Shown here: in pieces, positions 19,469 through 28,641 of the stretch
Position numbering within the stretch: position 1 is the stretch's first letter
How the letters are laid out: the number at the start of each line of letters is the position of its first letter
Assembly: GCA_013178415.1 (NCBI GenBank)
Contig: JABLXA010000009.1
Coordinates: forward strand, 1-64,000
Reading direction: 5' to 3'
Source of the DNA: Bacillota bacterium
Lineage (GTDB): Bacteria; Bacillota; SHA-98; Ch115
DNA length: 64,000 nt
Position numbers and translations under genes: made by a program
The notes under the pieces: generated by a model
The model's database searches: none
Seen by the model: the letters and a program-made list of their open reading frames with translations, nothing else
Told to the model about the DNA's origin: nothing

Positions 19469-21141
19469 TTCTGCAACACATTTTTTCTGAGAGCTGGCAC
19501 AGTCTCCCGTGCTATCACACTTGATCCTATGGCAGCCTGGATAGGGACTTCAAAAAGTTGACGGGGGATGATCCTCCTTAGCGTCTCAACAAGTTTACGT
19601 CCGCGCTCTTGTGCCTTTCCCTTGAATATGATACATGACAAGGCGTCCACAGGCCTGCCATTGAGAAGAATATCCAGTTTGACGAGATCTGACTCATAAT
19701 GGCCCTCATACTGATAATCTAAAGAAGCATACCCTCTGGTCTTTGATTTCAGCCTATCAAAGAAATCCACTAGGATCTCGGAAAGCGGCAGACGGTAGGT
19801 CAAAGTGACCCGGCTTTCGCTGATATACTCCATGCCCTTATAGATTCTCCGCCGTTCCTGACACAGCTCCATCACTGGCCCGATATAGTCCTTTGGGGCT
19901 ACTATCGTAGCCAGTACATAAGGCTCTGAGATGGATTCAATTTCACCTGCAGGGGGCAGCCTGGAAGGGTTGTCCACCATGACCACTTCGCCGTTCGTCT
20001 TGACCACCTTGTATACAACACCAGGCGCTGTAGTTATAAGCTCTAGGCCAAATTCTCTCTCCAGGCGCTCCTTGACTATATCCGCATGCAGCAACCCCAA
20101 AAATCCGCACCGAAAGCCAAACCCAAGGGCCACAGATGTTTCCGGTTCATATGAAAGGGAGGCATCATTTAACTTGAGCTTTGCAAGTGCGTCCCTAAGG
20201 TCTTCGTATCTCTCTGTGTCTGCAGGGTAGAGCCCACAAAACACCATGGGCCGTGCCTGGCGGTATCCAGGCAATGGGTCAGAGGCGGGCCTATCGACCT
20301 GAGTCATGGTATCACCCACGTGAAGGTCCGCCACATCCTTGATTCCGGATGCTACATATCCCACTTCCCCGGCTGATAATGAGTCTACAGGAGTCATATC
20401 TGGCTTGAAAACCCCGATTTCAAAGACCTCTGATTCCCTGCCGGTAGCCATCAACTTAATACCCATGCCTGCACGCAGGGTTCCCTCCATGACCCGTATA
20501 TATGCTATCACGCCTCTGTAAGAATCAAAATGCGAGTCGAATACCAACGCCCTGAGTGGCGCGCCTGGATTCCCTGAGGGAGCGGGTATCCTGCGCACGA
20601 TCGCCTCAAGAACCTCAGATATGCCTTCTCCTGTCTTGGCTGAGACCATTATGCATTCTTCGGGCCTTATGCCCGCCACATCCTGCAGCTCGCGTTGAAC
20701 CCTGACAGGGTCCGCATTCGGCAGGTCGATCTTATTTATCACAGGAATGATGGCGAGATCATTCTCGACTGCCAGGTACAAATTGGCGATGGTCTGAGCC
20801 TCTACCCCCTGGGATGCATCCACCACAAGCAAAGCACCTTCACATGCCGCGAGGCTCCTGGAAACCTCATAGTTGAAATCTACATGTCCTGGAGTGTCAA
20901 TAAGGTTGAGCTCATATTGGACGCCATCTCGAGAAACATATGGAATACGCACAGCCTTCGCTTTGATGGTGATGCCTCTCTCGCGCTCGAGATCCATACT
21001 ATCGAGGACTTGATCCATCATCTGACGTTCTGGTATGGCGCCGGTAAGCTCGAGAATCCTATCAGCCAGCGTCGATTTACCATGATCGATATGAGCGATT
21101 ATGCAGAAGTTTCGAGTGTTTTCTTGCTGCGGAGAAGCCAC
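19336..21141 (-). CDS. lepA: elongation factor 4 (LepA)
   Basis: This 601-residue translational GTPase can back-translocate ribosomes. G1 is AHIDHGKST (residues 16-24), G3 is DTPGH and G4 is NKID. The EF-G-like domains and the LepA-specific C-terminal domain (ending [20 protein letters not shown]) are complete. The GTG start follows TGGAGGTGCGTAGCGG. The gene order spoIIP-(two small genes)-lepA-hemW-hrcA matches other spore formers. Confidence 0.98.
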   Translation of the reverse strand: MASPQQENTRNFCIIAHIDHGKSTLADRILELTGAIPERQMMDQVLDSMDLERERGITIKAKAVRIPYVSRDGVQYELNLIDTPGHVDFNYEVSRSLAACEGALLVVDASQGVEAQTIANLYLAVENDLAIIPVINKIDLPNADPVRVQRELQDVAGIRPEECIMVSAKTGEGISEVLEAIVRRIPAPSGNPGAPLRALVFDSHFDSYRGVIAYIRVMEGTLRAGMGIKLMATGRESEVFEIGVFKPDMTPVDSLSAGEVGYVASGIKDVADLHVGDTMTQVDRPASDPLPGYRQARPMVFCGLYPADTERYEDLRDALAKLKLNDASLSYEPETSVALGFGFRCGFLGLLHADIVKERLEREFGLELITTAPGVVYKVVKTNGEVVMVDNPSRLPPAGEIESISEPYVLATIVAPKDYIGPVMELCQERRRIYKGMEYISESRVTLTYRLPLSEILVDFFDRLKSKTRGYASLDYQYEGHYESDLVKLDILLNGRPVDALSCIIFKGKAQERGRKLVETLRRIIPRQLFEVPIQAAIGSSVIARETVPALRKNVLQKCYGGDVTRKRKLLEKQKEGKKRMKRLGTVEVPQEAFMAVLKVD

Positions 21142-21280
21142 CCGCTACGCACCTCCAGGAAGCAAATATTACGGCGCCCTGAGCTGGAGCGAAGCCAGCG
21201 CAACACGGGCGCCGATGATTCCGCGCACATATTCATATTATAGCATTACGCACAGATAGCAGTAAATCAGCAGCTGACGT

Positions 21281-21712
21281 TCATGATGCCTCCTTCACGA
21301 ACAGCGTGAGTAAAGCCGCGACCATCCCCAACTGGAGTATGAACCCCCACGGAAAATCAAGCTTGCCATGAGGCAAAAGCCCACTGTGGGATGGGAAAAG
21401 CAGCCTCCTGCGCGGATTCGGGGGAAGATAGTCCTCGGGGTGAAAATGGGCCCATACAACTTCGATATCAGGGCTCATGCCGCCGATTCCGCCTGCCAGC
21501 ACTGAAACCCCGTATCCCAGTGAGACAAGGAGGAAGCCTATTGCTACAGCCGCCGCGACATCGAGGACTCCCCATTTAGTCTCTTGATAATCATGATGAG
21601 GCACCATATCTGCCAACGCATGGCTGGCACATCCGCCAAGGAATGCCACGACCGGATCCTGAGTTATCAGGCCAGCCGTGGCGCCAATGATGAAATGCGT
21701 AGTTGCGTACAA
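21281..21712 (-). CDS. small membrane protein, possible YdjM-like metal-dependent hydrolase
   Basis: The protein is 143 residues. It starts with MYATTHFIIGATAG and contains HALADMVPHHDY and SPDIEVV, with two or three hydrophobic segments. The spaced His/Asp residues (H6, H32, D35, H39, H40, D41) recall membrane-bound metal-dependent hydrolases of the YdjM/DUF457 type. This assignment is tentative. The start is TTG after GGGAGGGCCGGGGAG. Its 5' end overlaps the preceding gene by 122 nt in another frame. Confidence 0.6.
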   Translation of the reverse strand: MYATTHFIIGATAGLITQDPVVAFLGGCASHALADMVPHHDYQETKWGVLDVAAAVAIGFLLVSLGYGVSVLAGGIGGMSPDIEVVWAHFHPEDYLPPNPRRRLLFPSHSGLLPHGKLDFPWGFILQLGMVAALLTLFVKEAS

Positions 21713-22064
21713 CTCCCCGGCCCTCCCGCCCTCTCTCCATGAAAATGCTGCGAAATGCCCTCATTGAGGAGACAACACCTTGTCTTATTCTATTCGACAA
21801 ATTCGCTATGAGTTCCTTTAGCTTGTCCGAGCGGCCGACATCCAGATATATGCCAGCGTCATAGGCGCGTCCAAAAAGGATGACCCCGAGACTATCCGGG
21901 GGATCAAAAATGACGCCGGTGACAGGCGCAGGTCCTGGTAAAGGACGTAGATCCCTGATGCCGTGTTCTGCTACCCTCAAGCTGATGGTTAGAAATGCTG
22001 TCCAAATGCCGAATCCTATGATGACCATCATTCTTGTCCATTTTTCCGGGTGGGAGTCTTTCAA
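21591..22064 (-). CDS. hypothetical membrane-anchored protein downstream of spoIIP
   Basis: The frame has 157 codons. An N-terminal transmembrane helix (about residues 12-30) precedes an extracytoplasmic region with GVIFDPPDSLGVILFGRAYDAG and an amphipathic helix. The start is TTG about 8 nt after AGGGTG, 28 nt after the spoIIP stop. The last 40 codons run inside the next gene in another frame and look non-coding. The real protein may therefore be shorter, or a frameshift may have altered the end. I do not recognise a family. Confidence 0.5.
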   Translation of the reverse strand: MKDSHPEKWTRMMVIIGFGIWTAFLTISLRVAEHGIRDLRPLPGPAPVTGVIFDPPDSLGVILFGRAYDAGIYLDVGRSDKLKELIANLSNRIRQGVVSSMRAFRSIFMERGREGRGVVRNYAFHHWRHGWPDNSGSGRGIPWRMCQPCVGRYGASS

Positions 22065-22092
22065 ACCAGTATCACCCTATCAAATTCTCTCA

Positions 22093-23412
22093 TCATCTTA
22101 TCTCGAGGTCCTTCATAACCTGGCTCAAAACATCCGCAACCAGTTCAGCCGATCTCTCAGCTTCTTCTCTACTATTGTCTACAGATCCTATTTCAAGGAT
22201 GATAGAGCGTGGATGAAGGTGTTGATTCCACCGTCCATCCTGCCTCAGATCTATGCCACGGGAAAGGCCGGGATACATCTCCTCCATCTTGCCCTGCAAA
22301 TATCTTGCGAAGGCGAAGTTTTCCTGCCAGTTGGGGTGAGGCAGGCCGAAAGCATCGGTAGTTACTACGATAAACACCCGGGCCACCTTCTTGCCTTTGA
22401 TCTCAGCGGTAGTAACCTCAGGAGTCAAACCTGGAGAGGAATCCCGGTGCAAGTCCAGCACTATCTCTATAGATTGATTTTGCTTCAAATACTCCGCCAC
22501 TGTCTTGCTGGAATTGGCATATGCATCACGCCAGACGGGGTAATCATGAATCTTTCGAGAGTGAATCACCCCGATTCCGTAGCGTTCGGTGAGTACCTGG
22601 GCAAGGCGATCTCCTACTTTGATGACGCCCTCATCTTTTCCCCATACATAGTTTGCCCCAGACGTGGGGCGATAGGCCTCAGAACTATGGCTGTGATAGA
22701 TGAGCACGGTAGGCGGTCCCTGGGATCTCCTAAACGGCCGAAGAATGTCAAAACCGGGTTCATGCCCCGGTGGCCTAGAGCCTTCAGGGGAAGGCTCAGG
22801 AACGTCCGGCGACGGAGGTGAAGGCGGCGTGAGGATACCTTCTTTGGCGACCTTATCCCCCGGCCCAGGACCGTGGGCAAGCCTGGAGCCAGCGACAGGA
22901 AGGACCTTAACATCCTTGGGAAGTCCGCCACCAGGTAAAGAGAGGAAGGTCTTGAGGTCTGATGTCTTCACTCCCATGATCCCGGATAGGAACTTCAAGG
23001 TCCAAATTTTGAGGTTCGTCCCATCCCCGGCCCTGGCGGGATCCCCATTTGATGGAAAGGTCACCCGGCGGAGAACTGCGAGCCTCTCCTGGAGGAATTG
23101 ATCAAGACCCTTGATCTTCCCTGCTGGATTTCCGGCGGATTGTCTACCCGTTTCGAGATCTGGAAAGATGGAACCCTTCTTTTCCCCGGGCACTATAAGT
23201 TCTGTAAATGACCGTCCCGATATAGAGGTCAATAATGTCGAAGTTCCCAGAATCAAGACAAAAAAGAAAAGGGCCAACACACTCGGAATCGAGGGGCGTG
23301 ATGTCTGACGAAGGCGCCAACCCCTGCGAGCATTCCAGTTTCTGGAGATATTCCTCCGCCAATATCGAATGTGACGATTCCGCCACCGACGATTATATCC
23401 AATGGCACACAC
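22093..23412 (-). CDS. spoIIP: stage II sporulation protein P (SpoIIP)
   Basis: This is a 439-residue peptidoglycan hydrolase of the engulfment DMP complex with both amidase and endopeptidase activity. An Arg-rich N-terminus (to about 45) is followed by one transmembrane helix (about 45-65). The catalytic domain starts VLIYHSHSSEAYRP, with VLDLHRDS and IILEIGSVDNSREEA further on. The GTG start is 117 nt after gpr; an internal start near the transmembrane helix cannot be excluded. Confidence 0.95.
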   Translation of the reverse strand: MCAIGYNRRWRNRHIRYWRRNISRNWNARRGWRLRQTSRPSIPSVLALFFFVLILGTSTLLTSISGRSFTELIVPGEKKGSIFPDLETGRQSAGNPAGKIKGLDQFLQERLAVLRRVTFPSNGDPARAGDGTNLKIWTLKFLSGIMGVKTSDLKTFLSLPGGGLPKDVKVLPVAGSRLAHGPGPGDKVAKEGILTPPSPPSPDVPEPSPEGSRPPGHEPGFDILRPFRRSQGPPTVLIYHSHSSEAYRPTSGANYVWGKDEGVIKVGDRLAQVLTERYGIGVIHSRKIHDYPVWRDAYANSSKTVAEYLKQNQSIEIVLDLHRDSSPGLTPEVTTAEIKGKKVARVFIVVTTDAFGLPHPNWQENFAFARYLQGKMEEMYPGLSRGIDLRQDGRWNQHLHPRSIILEIGSVDNSREEAERSAELVADVLSQVMKDLEIR

Positions 23413-23529
23413 CTATGAATTCCCCCAGTAGGCAGACAGAATGCACATTAAAATGTCTATGCCCACCGGAGCCAGAATATGCCCTTCATGGGGATGATAC
23501 CCGCTAGCGGAGCCAAAGGCTGTCTTGAA

Positions 23530-24597
23530 TCAACTCAGGTATTCAAGCACCCTGTCCCAATCCATCTGCGGGTGAAGTGCAGCATTGAGTCCAGATGCAA
23601 CAACTCTCGCTATTTCCTCGATAATATCGTCTATCTCCTTGGGTGTCACCATCAGGGCACCCATATATGGCTGAAGGAGTTGCCTCATCAGGTGCTTCTT
23701 CTGATCTGGGGTGACGGATTGTATCATGCCAGGAGATTGCTGAGGCCCCCCCGCGGGCCCGACTCTAGAACCCATCGCAGCCGGCGTCTGCCCATATACA
23801 TAGTCTGCGCGCGGCGCCCCCGGCTGAATCTCTGCCAGAAGGTCCATAGCATCAGATACGATAGTTATCGCATCAACCACCGTAGGTATTCCTATGGCAA
23901 TGACCGGGACTCCAAGAGACTCATGGGTGATTCCAAGCCGTTTGTTTCCCACGCCTGAACCAGGCTGAATCCCAGTATCCCCCATCTGGATGGTCGTCCC
24001 AACTCGACTGGTTGAACGGGCAGCCAAAGCATCTATCACTATTACCACATTCGGCCTAATAGTATTCACGATCCCCCGGATCACCTCGCCGGTCTCCATG
24101 CCTGTGATGCCTAACACCCCGGGAGCTATGGCGCATACGGGTCGCATTCCACCCCGAAGCTCTTTCGGGGTCATTCCATAGAGATGCCTGGTGACAAGTA
24201 GTTTCTCTATGACCCTTGGTCCCAGAGCATCCGGCGTAGCCTGCCAATTCCCTAATCCGCAGCACATCACAGTGGCATCAGGTGGAATGTTAGCCAATCG
24301 ATTCAACTCGCGCGCAAATACTTGGGCTATCTCCTGCTGGATATCCCTGCTTTGGGAACGCAACTCCTGGGACTCGATGGTGACATAATTGCCCCGAAGT
24401 TTTCCCATGGCGCGCTCGCCCTGCTCATTTAGGATTCTCACGCGAGTTACTGCTGTATGCTCTGTTTCCTCCTCTTCCGAGATCACACCCGGAATCTCCC
24501 GCGTTCCCATCCGCGTGTATGCTAGGTCCCTTGCCTCGATGGCCAGGTCGGTCCGTGGATTTTCAAAATCGATTTCCATGGAATTGTCACGATCCAA
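23530..24597 (-). CDS. gpr: germination protease GPR (spore protease, peptidase A25)
   Basis: This protease degrades small acid-soluble proteins at germination. The N-terminus contains the RTDLA processing region, and the core holds GLGNWQATPDALGPRV and GDTGIQPGSGVGNKR, typical of the family. I chose the TTG at 24597 because it follows GGAGG with 8 nt spacing and lies inside the transcript of a sigma-G-like promoter (24620-24649). The ATG at 24615 would be at or upstream of the predicted transcript start. The product is 355 residues. Confidence 0.95.
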   Translation of the reverse strand: MDRDNSMEIDFENPRTDLAIEARDLAYTRMGTREIPGVISEEEETEHTAVTRVRILNEQGERAMGKLRGNYVTIESQELRSQSRDIQQEIAQVFARELNRLANIPPDATVMCCGLGNWQATPDALGPRVIEKLLVTRHLYGMTPKELRGGMRPVCAIAPGVLGITGMETGEVIRGIVNTIRPNVVIVIDALAARSTSRVGTTIQMGDTGIQPGSGVGNKRLGITHESLGVPVIAIGIPTVVDAITIVSDAMDLLAEIQPGAPRADYVYGQTPAAMGSRVGPAGGPQQSPGMIQSVTPDQKKHLMRQLLQPYMGALMVTPKEIDDIIEEIARVVASGLNAALHPQMDWDRVLEYLS

Positions 24598-24619
24598 TGA
24601 AAACACCTCCGCCATCCTT

Positions 24620-24649
24620 TAGGTTGCCCGGCACAGGTCCGCCTATTCA
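24620..24649 (-). promoter_or_regulatory. sigma-G/sigma-F-like promoter of gpr
   Basis: On the minus strand TGAATA (24644-24649) and CAACCTA (24620-24626) are separated by 17 nt. The forespore consensus is about TGAATA-N17-CATACTA, so the -35 matches fully and the -10 at 5 of 7. gpr is forespore-expressed in B. subtilis. Confidence 0.6.
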
Positions 24650-24650
24650 C

Positions 24651-24679
24651 TTGCAAGAATGGAGACATCATGCTAAAAT
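24651..24679 (+). promoter_or_regulatory. sigma-A promoter of rpsT
   Basis: TTGCAA (24651-24656) and TAAAAT (24674-24679) are separated by 17 nt on the plus strand, directly upstream of rpsT and diverging from the gpr promoter. Confidence 0.7.
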
Positions 24680-24718
24680 CAAAGGGTCGTCATTGATGCT
24701 GTAAGAGGTGAAGATGGG

Positions 24719-25018
24719 GTGGCAAACAAAAGATCCGCAGAGAAGCGGGCAAGGCAGACCATAAAACGCACGCTCAGAAATAGCGCAATCAAGTCCAAAG
24801 TAAAGACCAGTATCAGGAAATTCCTTGGAGCATTGGTAGACAAAGATCAGGCCAGGGCAGCGGAATTGTTGAAGCAGGCGGTAAAGACGGCAGACCAGGC
24901 CGCGGCCAAGGGTGTAATCCATGCGAATGTCGCAGCACGCTATAAGGCAAGACTGATGCGGCGATTCAACGACGCGTTCTCCGCTGCAGAAAAACAAGAG
25001 ACAGAGGCAGGGGCCTGA
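24719..25018 (+). CDS. rpsT: 30S ribosomal protein S20
   Basis: This 99-residue basic helical protein starts MANKRSAEKRARQ and carries the usual RRxxN pattern of bS20. The start is GTG, preceded by AGAGGTGA. It is the only conserved gene on the plus strand and lies between gpr and holA, as in B. subtilis. The final 8 residues (QETEAGA) are a short acidic extension. Confidence 0.97.
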   Translation: MANKRSAEKRARQTIKRTLRNSAIKSKVKTSIRKFLGALVDKDQARAAELLKQAVKTADQAAAKGVIHANVAARYKARLMRRFNDAFSAAEKQETEAGA

Positions 25019-25032
25019 TTTCGGGCCCTTTT
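25011..25032 (+). terminator. terminator of rpsT
   Basis: GGGCC (25011-25015) pairs with GGCCC (25024-25028) and is followed by TTTT. The stem overlaps the rpsT stop codon, and the structure lies between the convergent ends of rpsT and holA. Confidence 0.6.
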
Positions 25033-25034
25033 CC

Positions 25035-26051
25035 TCACTTTGAACGCGAGCATAGGGCGATCACCAGCTTCTCCAACGCCATCTGAGGAGGTATGCTGCC
25101 TGTCTTTATCTCAAGGTCGCAGTGAAAGGCCGCATGGATGGCATTCTCGAGTTCTATCGGCATGAAATTTTGCGCCTGCGCCAAGCACTTCCGGGTGGCG
25201 AAAAGGGACTTCCCCATGGCGGCGGCCATCTTCTGAACAGGCATCTTCTTTTGCTGGAGCAACTTGGCTTGAAGCACCGACCGCATCTGCCATACTATCC
25301 CCCCAAGGATCTTTATTGGCTCTTCTTTCATGCTTATCAAAGACCTAAGTCTTTCCAGCGCCTGCACACTATCACGCTTTCCAATAGCGTCCACCAGGTC
25401 GAATACCGTCGTCCCGATAGACTTCGCCACGATGGCCTCGATCTCTTCAGAGGTAATGACTCTCCTGGTAGAAAGCTTTCCGAGATAAGTGGCCAGCTTA
25501 TCGAGCTCTGTGGCCAGAAGTCTAAGATCGCAGCCTAGACTGTCAACCATTTTATGCGCCAAAGGGTAAGGAAGCTTGAGTCCGAGGCTCCCTGCCCTGC
25601 GGACGAGCCAGCTGGTTGCTTCGCCCTCGTAGAGTTTCTTGAATTCTATGACACGACCTATTTTTGAGACGGCCTTACGCGTCCCTTCGCGGATGGGCCC
25701 AGGCCCGGCCAATAAAAGCAATATATTGGCGCTAGACATATGCGAAGCCGCCTTCAGGAGCCTTTCGGCATCTGTCGCGCCTAGCTTGTCAAATTCCTTT
25801 ATTATAGTGACACGCCGTTCTGAGAAAACCGGCAATGCCATGACAGCGTTTATCATATCTTGCAGAGATGCCGATGCGCCATCGATGATGGCCAGATTAA
25901 ATTCCCGTATGGAGGCCTCCAAAAGCGAGTCGGCGAGCTTAGAAGATGTCTCATCTCGCAAAAAAGGTTCCTCGCCATAGAGGAGGTATACCCCGCTAGA
26001 TCTTCCCTTGCTTATCTCCTGGACTATATCAATGCCTGAGTCTGATATCAC
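25035..26051 (-). CDS. holA: DNA polymerase III delta subunit (clamp loader)
   Basis: HolA opens the sliding clamp. The N-terminal AAA-like domain contains GVYLLYGEEPFLRDE near residue 20, followed by VFSERRVTIIKEFDK. The C-terminal collar has the RSVLQAKLLQQKKMPVQKMAAAMG region. I placed the start at GTG 26051 (GGAGCTTTG upstream), giving 338 residues. The open frame extends to 26087 without a ribosome binding site. The gene overlaps the comEC end by about 23 nt. Confidence 0.92.
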   Translation of the reverse strand: MISDSGIDIVQEISKGRSSGVYLLYGEEPFLRDETSSKLADSLLEASIREFNLAIIDGASASLQDMINAVMALPVFSERRVTIIKEFDKLGATDAERLLKAASHMSSANILLLLAGPGPIREGTRKAVSKIGRVIEFKKLYEGEATSWLVRRAGSLGLKLPYPLAHKMVDSLGCDLRLLATELDKLATYLGKLSTRRVITSEEIEAIVAKSIGTTVFDLVDAIGKRDSVQALERLRSLISMKEEPIKILGGIVWQMRSVLQAKLLQQKKMPVQKMAAAMGKSLFATRKCLAQAQNFMPIELENAIHAAFHCDLEIKTGSIPPQMALEKLVIALCSRSK

Positions 26052-28638
26052 CAAAGCTCCACCGGACCTCCCTGATCTTTTGTCCATCTGATTCTATTAT
26101 AACTGCTCCTGATATGTCTGTGCGATAGATTCTTGATTTAATATCCTCCAATGCCCGGATTGTCCACTTCGATGGGTGCCCAAAGGGATTTGATCCCACG
26201 GAAATGATGGAATGAGTGGGCATGACCGCCCGAAAGAACTCCGGATTTGTCGCGCTGAATCCCCCGTGATGGGCGACCTTTAGCACCGTCGACCTGAGCA
26301 TCTGCTCATCAGAGGCTTCAGAAATCAGACGGCGCTGTCCTTCTTCCTCGATGTCGGCGGCAAAAAGGAAGGAATTTTTACCATGCATTAGTCTCAGCAC
26401 CATTGAACCATCATTTAGGGAAACATGCGGGGGAATTCTTTCCGGAGGGTGCAGCACATCGACTTCAACCCGGGGCCCCAGCTTTATCCGGGTCCCTTTC
26501 CTGGCCCTCATATATTTTGCCCCGGTTTCTCTTGCCTCCCTGAGGAATTCTTCATAAGACGGGGAGTCGCCGGGAAGTCCGACATCAATGATATAATCGG
26601 CCCCTACTTCTCTCAAGACAGCAGGCAGCCCCCCTACATGATCCTCATGAGGATGCGTCAAAACAACGACATCCAACTGGCTTATGCTGTATTCACGAAG
26701 GACTGACAGCACAGCTTCTCCCTCTGGATTTCCGCCATCTATCAACATGGTTCTCCGACCGGGCGCCATGATCAGAGCCGAATCGCCTTGCCCCACTGAA
26801 ATGAAGATCACCCTCAGCCTATCATAGAATGCAAGATGCCATATGATGGCCGCAATGATTCCAAAAGCCAGCACAGCGAGACATATCTTACGCAACCGCG
26901 CATTTAACGCAAACCGGTACACTCTATATTTCACAGTCCCGTAGCTGATGGTGATCGTAATCAGCCCGACATAGTGGGTTATAAGAAGCGCCGGAGGGAT
27001 GGTCCAGCGCACCAGGCCCCATCCCATCCAATCAAAGGGCCCCATAATGATGAGCGTTATAGCCTTCAAAATGAGACTATTGCCCAAATTCAATATGAGA
27101 CTTAGGTGTGGGGCAAAGGCGCCGATGACTCCGGACACCATCCCACTTATGAGCACTGCCTCCACAAGGGGCAGGATAAGTAGGTTTGAAAAGATCCCTG
27201 CAATGCTCACTTGATGAAAGTACCTGGATATAATAGGCCATGATCCTAGCTGAGAAGCAATGCTTACCGCGATCGGAGATGATAATCCCTTAAAGGGGCC
27301 AGGAAAAGATGACCTTATATATCTACATATCGGTCCCGACATAGTGATGATAGCCGCGGTCGTTACGAAAGACAGCTGAAATCCCACATCAAATAGTAGA
27401 AGAGGGTTACCGGCAAGAATCAGTAATGCCGCTAGACCCAGAAGATTGATTGAGTTCCCGTTCCCCTGGCCACCTAGGACCCCCCCAAATGCCATGATTG
27501 CCGCCCTGATGCAAGATGCGCTCATGCCCGACATGATGCAATAGCCCAGGCATACCATCAACAATACGGTGGCACGCAACACGCCTTTAAAGCCCAAAGG
27601 CGATATGGCAGATGAAACTGCCGAAACCACGAGACTCACATGAAGACCGGACACTGAAAAAATATGGGTTACACCAGCGGCTCTAAAGGCTTCTGCCATT
27701 TCTCCCGACAACCCAGCCTCGTTTCCTGCCGCTGTCATCCCCCTGCCAAATAAGATGGCAGAGAGCATTTCCCTCTGGGGAGAATCAACCCCGCGGGTGG
27801 CGCATATGAGGATCTTCTGGCGAATCCCATATACTGCCTTTATTATGGAATCGACATACTTCTTCACGCCACGCCCTTTGTTCATCTCCTGACGCCATTT
27901 CCCCGCGATGTGAAGAGATCCAGGCTGTGAAGAGGGAAGTGGAATCGGACTCTCATTGAGGTACATAACTCTTGTAATGCCCTGGCATTTGAGATATGAC
28001 CTCATATCGAATCCCCCGGGGTTTCTGGCGGGCAGCGGGCGAACGAGCCTGCCTGTCACCCTTACCTCATCACCATAGCCGAGGATTGGGCCATGAGCGA
28101 TCTTCCACCTCGCATCATCAACCGGGTTCGGCCCGCCATTTCGTCCAGGACTGCCGGCTCGGGAGGCCGTCTCGGCCTTGCGTCCATGAGCATGTTCATG
28201 ATCTTGATTGCGCCAGCGAATGAGCGCTTTAAATCTGTAAGACCCCCAACGGATCATGGCAGGAGCCTGCCGATACTTTCCAGAGGCGCTTTCCTCAGCT
28301 AGCAGCCTTGCTTCAGCGGTCATCATTAGATCAAAGGGAAGCGCCATATCTTGCCCTGCCAGATTTGCCTCCGCTAGCGTGAGACGCGCAATGCCAAGGA
28401 AGACCATCACCAGCCCAAAAAGATGTTCAGGGGATGCCGAGTATAGACGACCCGGCGATATACAAAGGACTCCAGCTACCGCACATGCAACCCCCGAAAG
28501 CGCCAGTGAATAGGCTAATAGTAAATCTGCAGACCAGGAGACCCTATATAGGGCCCCCCAACCTAGAACAATTCCCGCCGAAAAGAGGGCGCCCGCTATG
28601 AACAGGGGATGACGCATATAAGACAACCTGAAGCTCAT
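26029..28638 (-). CDS. comEC: ComEC/Rec2 competence DNA channel protein
   Basis: This 869-residue polytopic membrane protein moves single-stranded DNA across the membrane. It has an N-terminal hydrophobic segment and DUF4131-type OB region (to about 240). The competence domain with many transmembrane helices (about 300-590) includes HIFSVSGLHVSLV. The C-terminal metallo-beta-lactamase domain has VFISVGQGDSALI and LTHPHEDHVGG (about residue 655). It is complete, with all three parts present, and lies between comEA and holA as usual. Confidence 0.96.
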   Translation of the reverse strand: MSFRLSYMRHPLFIAGALFSAGIVLGWGALYRVSWSADLLLAYSLALSGVACAVAGVLCISPGRLYSASPEHLFGLVMVFLGIARLTLAEANLAGQDMALPFDLMMTAEARLLAEESASGKYRQAPAMIRWGSYRFKALIRWRNQDHEHAHGRKAETASRAGSPGRNGGPNPVDDARWKIAHGPILGYGDEVRVTGRLVRPLPARNPGGFDMRSYLKCQGITRVMYLNESPIPLPSSQPGSLHIAGKWRQEMNKGRGVKKYVDSIIKAVYGIRQKILICATRGVDSPQREMLSAILFGRGMTAAGNEAGLSGEMAEAFRAAGVTHIFSVSGLHVSLVVSAVSSAISPLGFKGVLRATVLLMVCLGYCIMSGMSASCIRAAIMAFGGVLGGQGNGNSINLLGLAALLILAGNPLLLFDVGFQLSFVTTAAIITMSGPICRYIRSSFPGPFKGLSSPIAVSIASQLGSWPIISRYFHQVSIAGIFSNLLILPLVEAVLISGMVSGVIGAFAPHLSLILNLGNSLILKAITLIIMGPFDWMGWGLVRWTIPPALLITHYVGLITITISYGTVKYRVYRFALNARLRKICLAVLAFGIIAAIIWHLAFYDRLRVIFISVGQGDSALIMAPGRRTMLIDGGNPEGEAVLSVLREYSISQLDVVVLTHPHEDHVGGLPAVLREVGADYIIDVGLPGDSPSYEEFLREARETGAKYMRARKGTRIKLGPRVEVDVLHPPERIPPHVSLNDGSMVLRLMHGKNSFLFAADIEEEGQRRLISEASDEQMLRSTVLKVAHHGGFSATNPEFFRAVMPTHSIISVGSNPFGHPSKWTIRALEDIKSRIYRTDISGAVIIESDGQKIREVRWSFGDIRLRH

Positions 28639-28641
28639 GGA

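Noticed and set aside
21880-22821. 313-codon plus-strand frame opposite spoIIP
   Set aside because: It lies opposite a conserved sporulation gene and crosses two genes; composition looks random.
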